Below, one piece after another: positions 8,048 to 17,070 of a stretch of 64,000 nt of DNA. The notes beneath the pieces are model-generated. The model made no database searches, had not been told where the DNA came from, and worked only from the letters and a program-made list of their open reading frames with translations. The translations under genes and the position numbers were made by a program. Source of the DNA: Rossellomorea aquimaris (GTDB lineage Bacteria > Bacillota > Bacilli > Bacillales > Bacillaceae_B); assembly GCF_020172085.1 (NCBI RefSeq), contig NZ_JAIVAT010000007.1, forward strand, positions 744,001-808,000, written 5' to 3'. The stretch's first letter is position 1. Every line of letters begins with the position of its first letter.

Positions 8048-9334
8048 ATGAGTACAGTTGATGTAAATGTTCAAGGTGATTTAACCATTGGTGGAATGGG
8101 TACAGGTGAGTTGGTCGAAACATACGGCACGCCGTTGATGGTATATGATGAAGGCATGATCCGTGGGAATGCAAAATTGTTTCGGGATGCATTCACTGAA
8201 AGTGGTCTTAAATTTCAGGTGGCGTATGCGAGTAAAGCGTTTCTTTGCAAAGAGATGGTACGACTTGCAGCCCAGGAAAATCTCTCCCTTGACGTCGTGT
8301 CCGGGGGAGAATTATATACGGCCCTAGAGGCGGGGTTCCCGGCGGAGCGTATCCATTTTCATGGGAACAACAAATCCGAAGAAGAACTGCTTATGGCTCT
8401 TGAAGCTGAAATCGGCTGCTTTGTTGTCGACAGTTTCCTTGAGCTTGAATTGCTTCACGACCTGGCCAGGGAGCGTGAGCAGCCGGTTCAGATCCTGATC
8501 AGAGTCACACCGGGAGTGGAAGCCCATACTCATGAATACATCACGACAGGACAGGAAGATTCGAAATTCGGATTCAGCATTTCGAACGGACAGGCAAGTA
8601 CGGCGATTCAACTCGCGATCCGGAAGCCTTACTTCAACTTGCTTGGCCTTCACTCTCATATCGGTTCCCAGATATTCGAGCAGGAAGGGTTCGATCAGGC
8701 GATTATGGTGCTCGCAGATTTCATGCAGCGGATACGGATCGAGTTCGATGTGAAGATGTCTGTGTTAAATATTGGAGGAGGCTTTGGGGTCCGTTATACA
8801 GAAGGAGACCGTCCACTGCCGATTCCGACGTATGTAAAGGGCATTACAGATAGTGTCAAAACCTATTTTTCCAAAAATGAATATCCACTCCCGGAAGTAT
8901 GGGTGGAGCCGGGCCGAAGCATGGTGGCGGAAGCAGGTACGACGTTGTACAAAGTGGGTTCCAAGAAAATCATTCCGGACGTGCGCACATATGTGGCAAT
9001 CGATGGAGGGATGACGGACAATATTCGTCCGGCTCTGTATCAGGCTAAGTATCATGCGGTGCTTGCCAACCGCCCTAATGAGGAATGTACGGAGCTTGTG
9101 AGCATAGCTGGGAAATGCTGCGAGTCCGGGGACATGCTGATCTGGGACCTGATGCTGCCTCCGACGAATTACGGTGATATCCTGGCTGTTTTCAGTACGG
9201 GTGCTTATGGGTATTCGATGGCGAGTAATTACAACCGAATCCCACGTCCGGCTGTCGTGTTTGTGAAGGATGGGGAATCCCGGGTTGTGATTGAGCGGGA
9301 AACATATGCGAATCTTGTACGAAATGATCGATAG
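8048..9334 (+). CDS. lysA: Diaminopimelate decarboxylase
   Basis: Catalyses the last step of lysine synthesis, meso-diaminopimelate to lysine plus CO2, using PLP. 428 residues, normal for LysA. Lys63 in VAYASKAFLCKEM is the PLP lysine. HSHIGSQI, LNIGGGFG and EPGRSMVAEAG follow in family order, with the cofactor- and substrate-binding CESGD near residue 360. The ATG at 8048 has AAAAGGAG upstream; a GTG at 8015 would lie in the terminator and is rejected. The L-box upstream supports lysine feedback. Confidence 0.95.
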   Translation: MSTVDVNVQGDLTIGGMGTGELVETYGTPLMVYDEGMIRGNAKLFRDAFTESGLKFQVAYASKAFLCKEMVRLAAQENLSLDVVSGGELYTALEAGFPAERIHFHGNNKSEEELLMALEAEIGCFVVDSFLELELLHDLAREREQPVQILIRVTPGVEAHTHEYITTGQEDSKFGFSISNGQASTAIQLAIRKPYFNLLGLHSHIGSQIFEQEGFDQAIMVLADFMQRIRIEFDVKMSVLNIGGGFGVRYTEGDRPLPIPTYVKGITDSVKTYFSKNEYPLPEVWVEPGRSMVAEAGTTLYKVGSKKIIPDVRTYVAIDGGMTDNIRPALYQAKYHAVLANRPNEECTELVSIAGKCCESGDMLIWDLMLPPTNYGDILAVFSTGAYGYSMASNYNRIPRPAVVFVKDGESRVVIERETYANLVRNDR

Positions 9335-9340
9335 GATAGG

Positions 9341-9374
9341 AAAGGTGGAACCCGAGAGGTTCCACCTTTTTTAT
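9341..9374 (+). terminator. Terminator of lysA
   Basis: Stem AAAGGTGGAACC/GGTTCCACCTTT with a CGAGA loop and a T run. Confidence 0.9.
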
Positions 9375-9442
9375 ATGGGATTTTTTGGTTTATTATGGTA
9401 ATCTATAGAAAACATGTCTCTATCTTTTCGGAGGATCTATCA

Positions 9443-10312
9443 ATGTATCTCAAATCGATTGGTTCCATGGTTTTAAAGTTTGTCTTCGTTCTGTTTGGCA
9501 TCATTCTCTTAACAGGCCTCATCGGTTTGTTCAATGAAGGAGTGAATCTCAGCTTAAAACAATATCTAACCAACCTTAAAGATATTTCAAGCTCGCTTCT
9601 TCATTCAAATGCGATGACCATCACGAATGAAGCAAATAACTCATACCCAATGTTCCCTTCCTTCTGGGAGCCTTATTTTTATTCTGTTTCCATTTTTATC
9701 TCTGCCTTTCTCTTATCTGTTTTCGTGGGCATTCTCCTTGCGTACCTCACACATTTACTGCCCACCGGTTGGTCGAAGTTTATCATCAGGGCCACTAACC
9801 TCTTGGAGTCCACACCCGATATCTTCATTTTGATCGTCATTCAATACAACGTCATTTTTTTCCTGAAAGAAACGGGGGTTTTATTGTTTCCCATCGTCGG
9901 ATCACAGGAGAAGGTGTATCTGATACCGATTCTGACACTGTCCATCTTACCGACGATTATGTTGTTCAGAATTACCTATCTACTCGTGAACGATGAATAT
10001 GGAAAACCCTATGTCGATCTGATCAAAAGTAGGGGAATGTCCAAGCACTTTATTTTCTTTATCCATATCCTGAGGAATATCACGTTCAGCTTATTGAATC
10101 ACTCCAAATCGATCATTCTGTTTCTCTTATCATCATTAATTGTGTTTGAGAGATTGTTTAATATTTATGGCATCACTCATTTTATCCTGTCTTTCTCGCA
10201 AATGGATGTGATTTGTTTCAGTTTGATCATGTTTTATCTGCCTGTATTCGTGTTGCTCATCCTGATCCGGGTCATCATTGATAAAAAAACGGGACAGAGG
10301 GTGGTGATATGA
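9443..10312 (+). CDS. OppB-like ABC permease, orphan pair A, subunit 1
   Basis: 289 residues, about six membrane segments, with a degenerate coupling loop (DLIKSRGMSKHFIFFIHILRN in part) like the cytoplasmic EAA loop of oligopeptide permeases. ATG at 9443 follows CGGAGG; the in-frame start at 9395 has no ribosome site. Its stop overlaps the next permease start (ATGA). No ATPase or binding protein is adjacent. A paralogous pair lies at 32312-34239. Role unknown beyond a likely transmembrane half of an ABC importer. Confidence 0.8.
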   Translation: MYLKSIGSMVLKFVFVLFGIILLTGLIGLFNEGVNLSLKQYLTNLKDISSSLLHSNAMTITNEANNSYPMFPSFWEPYFYSVSIFISAFLLSVFVGILLAYLTHLLPTGWSKFIIRATNLLESTPDIFILIVIQYNVIFFLKETGVLLFPIVGSQEKVYLIPILTLSILPTIMLFRITYLLVNDEYGKPYVDLIKSRGMSKHFIFFIHILRNITFSLLNHSKSIILFLLSSLIVFERLFNIYGITHFILSFSQMDVICFSLIMFYLPVFVLLILIRVIIDKKTGQRVVI

Positions 10313-11325
10313 TGCTGAAGCAATTGATGAAAAACCCGGCATTTTTAACAGGCTTTCTTTTTCTGTTTGGGATGTTTGCTGCAAGTCTTGTTTATTACGC
10401 AGGATGGGGGAATGAGGTACCGAAGCTGGACCTTTTGAAAAATGAAGAGGGGGATTTCATGAGCCCTCCATACTCCCCGTCAGAGTATCCACCACTTGGG
10501 ACGGATAATTTCAATCGGAATGTCCTTCTTCTTATCATCGTCGGTGCGAAATATACCATTGGGGCAGCTCTTGTCATCATGTTATTCAGGGTACTGCCTT
10601 CGGTTATTCTTGGACTGGTGGTTCATTTCTATTTCAAACCGTTTAGGAGAATCATCGACCATATCGTGTATGCAGCCAATTATTTTCCTCCTACTTTACT
10701 ATCGTTCTTGCTATTGAACTGGATGATGTTGGAGGGAGAGTTGTTGAATCCTGTAGATTTTCCCTATGATTTTTCGGACAAGTTGTTGTTTTACCTGGCC
10801 ATTCTCATTATCATCTCGATTCCGAGCCTGACCCTTTTATTTTCGAATGAATATGACAAGATCATGAAAGAGGAATTCATCGACAGCTCCAAAGTGTTGG
10901 GGGCTACGAAGCGCCATTACATCATGAACCATATCCGGCCATTTATCCTGCCACAGATCCTTCTTGTGTCGATCCGTGAATTTATGATTATCATGCTGTT
11001 GATTGCGCATCTTGGGGTATTGAAGATTTTTATTGGTGGTGCTGTACTTGATGAGGATATTTTTCAAAACTCGGTGCTAGTGTCACTTTCTTACGAATGG
11101 TCAGGTCTTCTTGGAGGGTGGTGGCAATATCTATGGACCACCTATCCGTGGATTTCGTTCATCCCTGTTGTGTTCTTTACACTGACGATCCTGTCGGCGA
11201 AGCTGATGCTGATCGGGGCGACAAGTGTGATGGAAAGGTTGGTACGGGAAAATAAGGAAGTTCATGAAGGAAAGGTCAATTCCTTTGAAGGAAAGGAACC
11301 ATTTGAATTCGTTCATAAAGCTTGA
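10309..11325 (+). CDS. OppC-like ABC permease, orphan pair A, subunit 2
   Basis: 338 residues. It shows the OppC-type N-terminal layout: one membrane segment, an extracytoplasmic stretch ending in PPLGTDNFNRNVLLLIIVG (compare the GTD..GRD box of OppC), then five more segments and the loop DSSKVLGATKRHYIMNHIRP, which fits the EAA motif. It overlaps subunit 1 by 4 bp, so they form a heterodimer in all likelihood. No nucleotide-binding subunit is near, so it would need a shared ATPase. Confidence 0.8.
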   Translation: MMLKQLMKNPAFLTGFLFLFGMFAASLVYYAGWGNEVPKLDLLKNEEGDFMSPPYSPSEYPPLGTDNFNRNVLLLIIVGAKYTIGAALVIMLFRVLPSVILGLVVHFYFKPFRRIIDHIVYAANYFPPTLLSFLLLNWMMLEGELLNPVDFPYDFSDKLLFYLAILIIISIPSLTLLFSNEYDKIMKEEFIDSSKVLGATKRHYIMNHIRPFILPQILLVSIREFMIIMLLIAHLGVLKIFIGGAVLDEDIFQNSVLVSLSYEWSGLLGGWWQYLWTTYPWISFIPVVFFTLTILSAKLMLIGATSVMERLVRENKEVHEGKVNSFEGKEPFEFVHKA

Positions 11326-11334
11326 TGGTAGTAT

Positions 11335-11372
11335 AAAAGCTGCTCCGGAGTTAGTTCCGGGGCAGCTTTTTG
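11335..11372 (+). terminator. Terminator after permease pair A
   Basis: Stem AAAAGCTGC..CCGGA/TCCGG..GCAGCTTTTT. Confidence 0.85.
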
Positions 11373-11445
11373 GTCATGGTATAACTTTTGGTTATATATT
11401 CATTCCTTTTATGTCATAGGCAGGAGAAGAATTGACCTTTACACT

Positions 11446-12282
11446 TTACATATGAAAGCCCTGCTTTAAGACCTCAAGCGTGCGTTGATCCAGGGTGAAT
11501 AAATACATTTCCCTTTTCAAGGGGGTGCCTTGTAGTGGGATGAACACGACTCCTTTGTAATCCATCTTCTTGACCATGATGGATGGGAGATAGGATACTC
11601 CTTGGTTCTGTGCTACGAAACCGATGAGAGCATGATAAGGTAGTTCTTTAATATCAGAAGAAATGATACCATGTTGGGTCATTAATGCCTTAATTTTATT
11701 ACTGAGCGGTGTCGAGGCAGCCGGCAGTAATTGTGTGTACGGGAAACAGTCCTGAATCTCAAGTGTTTCACATGCTGCAAGCGGGTGGGTGACAGGGACC
11801 GCAGCATAGAATTCATCACTGAATAAGTGGGAGCTGCAACATCCCTTTTGATGAGGATGGTCCTGAATGATGGCCGCATCAATGTCTCCACTCTCTAATA
11901 ATGGAAGAAGGTCGATCGTGTCATCCCGGATCATCGTCAAGTGTATTTCAAAGGTATCAATTCTTTCTATGTAGTCCGGAAAAAAATAAGAAGCAAGCAT
12001 GGGGTCACTTCCCATGCGGATTACGTTGTCCATGGTGTATTTCTCTATAAGTCGGCTCAGCTGACCGAGGATTGGATCCAGATCTCGATAGAGTTCCTTG
12101 CCTTTTTGGGTTAATGTCATTCCGCTTGACGAACGGATGAAGAGGGAAAAGCCGAGCGTATCTTCGAGCTTCTTAATTTGTTTGCTTAAGGCAGGTTGGG
12201 ACACGAATAGGGAGTGAGCGGCCTTTGAAAGGCTCTTCTCCCTGGCAACCGTCATAAAATATTCGAATCGTTGCAGGTTCAT
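11446..12282 (-). CDS. LysR-family transcriptional regulator
   Basis: 278 residues with the N-terminal winged helix (MNLQRFEYFMTVAREKSLSK, residues 1-20, and SQPALSKQIKKLE) and a C-terminal effector domain. The ATG at 12282 puts the HTH at the normal distance from the N-terminus; the longer ORF to 12348 would run through the ribosome site of the divergent gene. It faces the SMR pair across about 30 bp and probably regulates it. Confidence 0.88.
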   Translation of the reverse strand: MNLQRFEYFMTVAREKSLSKAAHSLFVSQPALSKQIKKLEDTLGFSLFIRSSSGMTLTQKGKELYRDLDPILGQLSRLIEKYTMDNVIRMGSDPMLASYFFPDYIERIDTFEIHLTMIRDDTIDLLPLLESGDIDAAIIQDHPHQKGCCSSHLFSDEFYAAVPVTHPLAACETLEIQDCFPYTQLLPAASTPLSNKIKALMTQHGIISSDIKELPYHALIGFVAQNQGVSYLPSIMVKKMDYKGVVFIPLQGTPLKREMYLFTLDQRTLEVLKQGFHM

Positions 12283-12314
12283 GGTGATCACGTCCATTTC
12301 AAGGAGGTTTATGT

Positions 12315-12653
12315 ATGCTGAAATATTATACATTCCTAAGTTTATCAATCATTCTCGAGGTAGTCGGAGCCTCATTCATGAAACTCTCCGACGGATTCAC
12401 TGAGGCTTTCCCTACGATAATTGTTATATTTTCCTATAGTGTAGCATTGGGCAGCTATATTTTGCTAACGAAGGAGAATGAAATTGGAATTGTCAATGCT
12501 TTATGGGCAGGAGGAGGGACCGTGCTAGTATCGGCCTTGGGGATGATCCTCTTTCAAGAATCCCTTTCTGCCCTTAAACTATTCGGACTTGTATGTATCG
12601 TTTCAGGCGTCATTGGGTTGAACCTGCCTAATAAAAAGAAGGAGGTGTTGTAA
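12315..12653 (+). CDS. SMR-family efflux protein, subunit 1 of a pair
   Basis: 112 residues, four membrane helices. It keeps the essential membrane Glu (Glu15 in LSIILEVVGASFMK) and the helix-3 region NALWAGGGTV. AAGGAGG precedes the ATG. The next gene starts on the base after its stop, so the two are translated together and probably act as a heterodimeric small multidrug/metabolite exporter (compare EbrAB, YkkCD). Confidence 0.9.
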   Translation: MLKYYTFLSLSIILEVVGASFMKLSDGFTEAFPTIIVIFSYSVALGSYILLTKENEIGIVNALWAGGGTVLVSALGMILFQESLSALKLFGLVCIVSGVIGLNLPNKKKEVL

Positions 12654-12962
12654 TTGGGTACCGCATTCCTTTTGATTAGTCTTGTGTTTGCTGTGGCAGG
12701 TAATACTTCCGTTAAATTTTCGAAAGGATTTCAGAAAAGGCTACCAAGTATAGGCTCATTCCTCCTTTATGGCATTTGTTTGTATTTCTTGACCTTGAGT
12801 GTTCAATATATGGATGTCAGCATTGCCTATGCGATTTGGTCCGGCGTGACCATTGCTTCAACCACGTTGATTGGTATCCTTTTCTTTCGCGAATCGTTCA
12901 GTAAAGGAAAAGTACTATCTGTTGGTTTGATTATCGTTGGGGTAATCGTTTTAAAGCTTTAG
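12654..12962 (+). CDS. SMR-family efflux protein, subunit 2, lacking the conserved Glu
   Basis: 102 residues, four membrane helices, TTG start after GGAGGTG. Aligned with subunit 1, the helix-1 position of the proton- and substrate-coupling Glu is Ala13 (LVFAVAGNTSVK). The helix-3 motif YAIWSGVT is kept. The protein alone would be unable to couple protons; in a heterodimer only one active carboxylate would remain. Confidence 0.88.
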   Translation: MGTAFLLISLVFAVAGNTSVKFSKGFQKRLPSIGSFLLYGICLYFLTLSVQYMDVSIAYAIWSGVTIASTTLIGILFFRESFSKGKVLSVGLIIVGVIVLKL

Positions 12963-13012
12963 TAAAATCCTTGGACGAGAGGAGTACTGAAATGGAACAG
13001 CATAGTTGTACT

Positions 13013-13039
13013 TGAAACTTTTTAGGGGATTGGTCCGTA
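13013..13039 (+). promoter_or_regulatory. Candidate ECF-type promoter (TGAAAC - 17 bp - CGTA)
   Basis: TGAAAC at 13013-13018 and CGTA at 13036-13039, the consensus words of SigW-like ECF promoters, about 90 bp before a small membrane-protein gene. Confidence 0.45.
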
Positions 13040-13126
13040 TAGTTTAAGGGTAGTTCAAAATGATAAGTATTTCGGTTATCATGGTGAACTAAGGAGATTG
13101 CAGGCTATTCAATAAAGGAGTATGAA

Positions 13127-13387
13127 ATGAGAAATGAACTAGAAAGTGTTTTCTCCCTGCCCGTTTGGATTGCAAAATGGATTGAGAATAAGATAGGCAG
13201 AGGAGTAAAAGGAGTAATCAGTTATGTGGTTTTCTACCTATTAGTGACAGGATTCCTTTCAATCATGACGGATGGGATAGGAAGCTCTTTCATCAATCAA
13301 ATGTTTTACATTCTTAATACATATCTCTTGTTGGGTATGTGTTACGTGTTTTTATATTACTGGAAGAAACCAAAGAAGCAATCCTAA
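13127..13387 (+). CDS. Small two-helix membrane protein, unknown function
   Basis: 86 residues. An amphipathic basic N-terminus (about 1-30) is followed by two hydrophobic segments (about 32-50 and 60-78) and a Lys-rich end. ATG follows AAAGGAGTATGAA. I do not recognise a family. The ECF-like promoter upstream would fit a cell-envelope stress role, which is only inference. Confidence 0.65.
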   Translation: MRNELESVFSLPVWIAKWIENKIGRGVKGVISYVVFYLLVTGFLSIMTDGIGSSFINQMFYILNTYLLLGMCYVFLYYWKKPKKQS

Positions 13388-13453
13388 GAGAAGAGTATGA
13401 GCATTCGAGAAAAACGATCATAACTTACTTTGTTAAAGAGGAGGAACAGCCCC

Positions 13454-13945
13454 ATGATACCTGAAATTGTAACACTGAAACCTAAGAAACTAATCGGAAA
13501 ATCCAAAGTCATGTCCCTGTCAGAGGATTTCACGAAAGAACTCTGGCAAAGCTTCATGCCCCACCGGAAATCGATTCCTCATCGAGTTGATGAAAAACTA
13601 TATAATATGAAGATATTTGAACCAGGTTTCGATCTGAAGAACCTGATTCCATCCACCCCTTTTCAGAAATGGGCAGCCGTCGAAGTGCAGTTGTTTGACA
13701 GTGTGAGGGAAGGGATGGAAACCTACACCCTACACGGTGGACTGTACGCCAAATTCCTTCACCAAGGCCCAGCGAGCCGTTTCCACGAAACCATTCAATA
13801 CATCCACACAAAATGGATGCCATCTTCAGGATATGAACTCGACGACCGCGAACACTTCGAACGCTTTGACGAACATTACAACCCAGCCGACCCCAACGCC
13901 GTAGAAGAGGTATGGATCCCCATCAAGAGAGGGACGGACCTATAA
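13454..13945 (+). CDS. GyrI-like / AraC effector-binding domain protein
   Basis: 163 residues forming a stand-alone SOUL/GyrI-type small-molecule-binding domain. The C-terminal signature (KWMPSSGYELDDREHFERFDEHYN, then VEEVWIPIKR) matches the effector domain of the AraC regulator at 59322-60188. No HTH. ATG at 13454 follows GAGGAGGAACAGCCCC. Ligand unknown. The last codons overlap the repeated word GAGGGACGGACCT. Confidence 0.8.
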   Translation: MIPEIVTLKPKKLIGKSKVMSLSEDFTKELWQSFMPHRKSIPHRVDEKLYNMKIFEPGFDLKNLIPSTPFQKWAAVEVQLFDSVREGMETYTLHGGLYAKFLHQGPASRFHETIQYIHTKWMPSSGYELDDREHFERFDEHYNPADPNAVEEVWIPIKRGTDL

Positions 13946-14005
13946 TTTTGATAAGAAAACCAATAGGGACGGGCCTTCATTTGCCAAAATGAAGGTCCGT
14001 CCCTC
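13929..14005. repeat. GAGGGACGGACCT inverted pair and convergent terminator
   Basis: GAGGGACGGACCT at 13929-13941 (inside the end of the GyrI-like gene) faces AGGTCCGTCCCTC at 13993-14005 (at the LysR stop). Between them an 18 bp stem AGGGACGGGCCTTCATTT/AAATGAAGGTCCGTCCCT (13965-14004) forms a hairpin for two convergent genes. The plus side lacks a long T run. Confidence 0.75.
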
Positions 14006-14907
14006 TATAATTGGTTCAGTTTCATGCCAATCGTCTTGAAGTAGTTGGTCATGAAGGGGCGGAAGTCCATGGCGGTTTTGGTGAAGTGTCTGCGTTTGGA
14101 CCAGCCGAGGCCGATGGTGCGCTGGCAGGTTGGATTTTTGATCCGGATTTTGTGGGGGAAGGGGGTTCGGCGATTCATCCATGAGATGGCGGGGATGAAG
14201 GCGATGCCGAGGCCCTGCCTCACGAGATCCCCGATGACGCCGGGCTCGTCTCCTTCGAAGGAGATCACGGGTGAAAATCCTGCACGTAAACAAATCTCAT
14301 CTGTTAGATTCCGTAGTCCGTATCCCGTATTCATGCTAATGAACGGTTCATCTTTCACCTCGATCAGGTCAATTTCATCTTTGTCTTCCAACCGATGACC
14401 GGGAGGGACGATGAGGAAGATCTCTTCTGTCATCAACGGCTCCCATGCAATATCTTCATCATTATCCAATGGGATGGAGGAGATACAGTAATCCACTTTC
14501 CCATTCTTTAACTCCTCTTTCATTTCAGACATGGAATGCACAAATTGCTGAAAACGGACGTGAGGGTTTTCCTTCAAAAAAGACCCAACGAGATCAGGCA
14601 GCACCCTTGGAATCGTGACGGCCATCCGAATGGTATGTTCCTCCAGGTGCATTGCCTCCAGAATCTCTCTTTTCCCTTCGTTGATTTCCATGAATACGCG
14701 TTCCACCCGATTAAGAAACAGTTCTCCAAATCGGTTCAGTTTGATCTGGCGGTGTTGCCGTTCGAATAAGGGCACACCAAGGTCCTCTTCCAACCGGGCA
14801 ATCGTCTTGCTGAGCGAAGGCTGAGCAATCCTCAGTTCCTCTGCAGCCTTGGTCATATGCTCTAAACGGGCAACGGTTTGAAAGTAGTGCAGCTGTTGAA
14901 GCTCCAC
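14005..14907 (-). CDS. LysR-family transcriptional regulator
   Basis: 300 residues: N-terminal HTH (VELQQLHYFQTVARLEHMTK, then PSLSKTIARLEEDLGV) and a periplasmic-binding-like effector domain. GTG at 14907 is preferred because AAAGGAAG sits upstream and the HTH then begins at residue 1; the ATG at 14925 has no ribosome site. It is divergent from the YhgE-type gene and probably controls it. Confidence 0.88.
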   Translation of the reverse strand: MELQQLHYFQTVARLEHMTKAAEELRIAQPSLSKTIARLEEDLGVPLFERQHRQIKLNRFGELFLNRVERVFMEINEGKREILEAMHLEEHTIRMAVTIPRVLPDLVGSFLKENPHVRFQQFVHSMSEMKEELKNGKVDYCISSIPLDNDEDIAWEPLMTEEIFLIVPPGHRLEDKDEIDLIEVKDEPFISMNTGYGLRNLTDEICLRAGFSPVISFEGDEPGVIGDLVRQGLGIAFIPAISWMNRRTPFPHKIRIKNPTCQRTIGLGWSKRRHFTKTAMDFRPFMTNYFKTIGMKLNQL

Positions 14908-14942
14908 ACCATCACTTCCTTTCATAGACTGAAAGCTATATA

Positions 14943-14967
14943 TGTATAACCTATTATGTATTATACA
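14943..14967. promoter_or_regulatory. Inverted repeat, candidate LysR operator
   Basis: TGTATAA (14943-14949) and TTATACA (14961-14967) are perfect 7 bp arms around 11 bp, in the divergent region between the LysR gene and the YhgE-type gene. Size and spacing suit a LysR (T-N11-A) box. Confidence 0.5.
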
Positions 14968-15024
14968 TTATCATTTAATACCCGTATGATAAATGGATGT
15001 AAATGAGTATAAAAGGAGTATGTT

Positions 15025-17022
15025 ATGAAAGGATTTACATTACTATTTCAAGATTTAAAAGCCATGGTCAGCCATAAGCACAGAAGAATCGCCTTGGGCT
15101 TCCTTCTTTTAGTTCCATTAATCTATGCAGGGTTATTCCTGTCAGGCTATTGGAACCCATATGGCAAGCTTGATCAATTACCCGTTGCCGTCGTCAATGA
15201 GGATGAGGGAGCCGTGATGGGGGATGAACCGATTCAGGCGGGGAAGGACTTTGTCCAGGAATTGAAAAACTCAGGAGATCTGAATTTTCAATTCGTTTCC
15301 TCACCTAAAGCAGAAGAGGGCCTTAAAGAAGGTACGTACTATATGGTCGTAACCATTCCGAAAGACTTCTCGGAAAAGGTCAGCACGTTAATGGATGAAC
15401 ATCCTCAGCCTGCCGAGCTTCTCTATAAAGACAACCCTGGTAAAAACTTCGTTGCCTCTCAAATCAGTTCAAGCGCTACCGAGAAAATGAAGACTAAGCT
15501 GTCTAACGCGATTTCAACATCGTATGCGGATGGCGTGTTCTCCAAGTTTGAGGAATTAGGTAAGGGATTAACGAAAGCCAGTGATGGGGCGGGCCGGTTG
15601 CATGAAGGAATTGCTGATGAAATGTCAGGAATGACGAAGTTTGCAACGGGAATCGACGAACTCGTGGCAGGTTCTCGTAACCTTCAAGCTGGAGGGGCAA
15701 AACTGTCAGATGGTGCCGACTCTCTTGAAAGTGGTCTCCACCGAATCGATTCAAGTTCAGCTCAATTAGCCCAAGGCTTGAAGGGTCTTACACTAGCCGG
15801 AGAGAAAATGAATAAGGGCGCAGAACAACTGGCGAGTTCAACCAAACAGCTTGCCGTATCAGAAAGTCAGTTACACCAACAACAAAAGGAAGCAAATACA
15901 TCGGCAGAGAAGCTGGAGAGTCAGCTTCAAGCCTATCAGGCATCACATCCAGAGGCAAAAGCGGACCCTGAATTCGCACGTCTTCAACAACTTTCTGAAA
16001 AGCTATCAGCTTCCACATCGGAGCTTGAGGGCGAGCAATCAAAACTCTATCAGCAAACAGAACAACTCGCCGGTGGACAGAGCCAGCTACATGCAGGGAT
16101 CGTACAGTTTACTGACAAACTGAACCAGGCATCCAATGGAGCTTCTGAATTAGCGTCTGGTTCGTCAACACTCTCTTCAGGCTTTGCCGATTGGAGAAAA
16201 GGTTTCTCAACTCTGACCGACGGAATCGGTCGTTTAAACAATGGAAGTGATAAGCTTTCTCCAGGAGTGACCGCTTTAAACGACGGACTCACAGAACTTG
16301 AAAAAGGCTCAGGAGAATTATCGACAAAACTCTCAGAAGCAGCAGACAAAACCTCAGCAGTACACTCAACGGATGAGGTATCGTCCATGTTCTCGAATCC
16401 CGTCCACCTTGTGAAGTCCAATGTTTCCAAGGTTCCGAACTACGGAACCGGGATTGCCCCATATTTCTTGTCACTGGCGTTATATGTCGGGGGAATCATG
16501 GCAGCGAATATTCTTCCCCTTGGCAGGCGCGAAAATCTTCTGGTGAGCGGGACGACCCATTTCATCAATAAATTGGGATTAGTGTTTTCCATCGGATTCA
16601 TCCAGGCGCTGATCGTCGACGGTGTCCTTCTGTTTGGATTCCATCTAGAAGTCGTGGATATACCATTGTTCATTCTATCAAGTGTCATCGTTTCCTTTAC
16701 GTTTATGACCTTTATCTTTATGCTGATCACCGTATTCGGATTCGTAGGGAAATTCATGGCAGTGACCTTCCTCGTCTTGCAGCTGGCGACTTGCGGAGGG
16801 ACATTCCCTAGGGACTTGAATACACCGATATTGCGTGTCATCGGGGAGAACTTACCGATGGCTCACTCGTTAAGCAGCTTTCAGGAGGTCATTTCATTAG
16901 GTGACTTCACTCAGCTGACGCACCAGTTATGGATTCTGTTTGCCTACTTGGCCGTTGCAGGTGGGATTGCGTGGTTCACTACTCATATGCAGCATACGAA
17001 AACAGTTGAAGCTGCGAAATAA
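15025..17022 (+). CDS. YhgE/Pip-family membrane protein
   Basis: 665 residues. One N-terminal membrane helix (about 20-40), a long extracytoplasmic coiled-coil region (about 170-460) rich in repeats of the type L..G...L..G...L.SG, then five to six C-terminal membrane helices (about 480-655) in an ABC-2 permease-like fold. This is the layout of YhgE and phage infection protein, related to the ESAT-6/type VII accessory EsaA. AAAAGGAG precedes the ATG. Substrate unknown; no ATPase nearby. Confidence 0.85.
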   Translation: MKGFTLLFQDLKAMVSHKHRRIALGFLLLVPLIYAGLFLSGYWNPYGKLDQLPVAVVNEDEGAVMGDEPIQAGKDFVQELKNSGDLNFQFVSSPKAEEGLKEGTYYMVVTIPKDFSEKVSTLMDEHPQPAELLYKDNPGKNFVASQISSSATEKMKTKLSNAISTSYADGVFSKFEELGKGLTKASDGAGRLHEGIADEMSGMTKFATGIDELVAGSRNLQAGGAKLSDGADSLESGLHRIDSSSAQLAQGLKGLTLAGEKMNKGAEQLASSTKQLAVSESQLHQQQKEANTSAEKLESQLQAYQASHPEAKADPEFARLQQLSEKLSASTSELEGEQSKLYQQTEQLAGGQSQLHAGIVQFTDKLNQASNGASELASGSSTLSSGFADWRKGFSTLTDGIGRLNNGSDKLSPGVTALNDGLTELEKGSGELSTKLSEAADKTSAVHSTDEVSSMFSNPVHLVKSNVSKVPNYGTGIAPYFLSLALYVGGIMAANILPLGRRENLLVSGTTHFINKLGLVFSIGFIQALIVDGVLLFGFHLEVVDIPLFILSSVIVSFTFMTFIFMLITVFGFVGKFMAVTFLVLQLATCGGTFPRDLNTPILRVIGENLPMAHSLSSFQEVISLGDFTQLTHQLWILFAYLAVAGGIAWFTTHMQHTKTVEAAK

Positions 17023-17028
17023 ACATAG

Positions 17029-17069
17029 AAAAGCCTGTCCCTTTATTGATGGAGAACAGGCTTTTTTTT
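17029..17069 (+). terminator. Terminator between convergent YhgE and DUF1836 genes
   Basis: AAAAGCCTGT/ACAGGCTTTT with a 17-base loop and eight T; the A run on the other side could serve the minus strand. Confidence 0.85.
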
Positions 17070-17070
17070 G

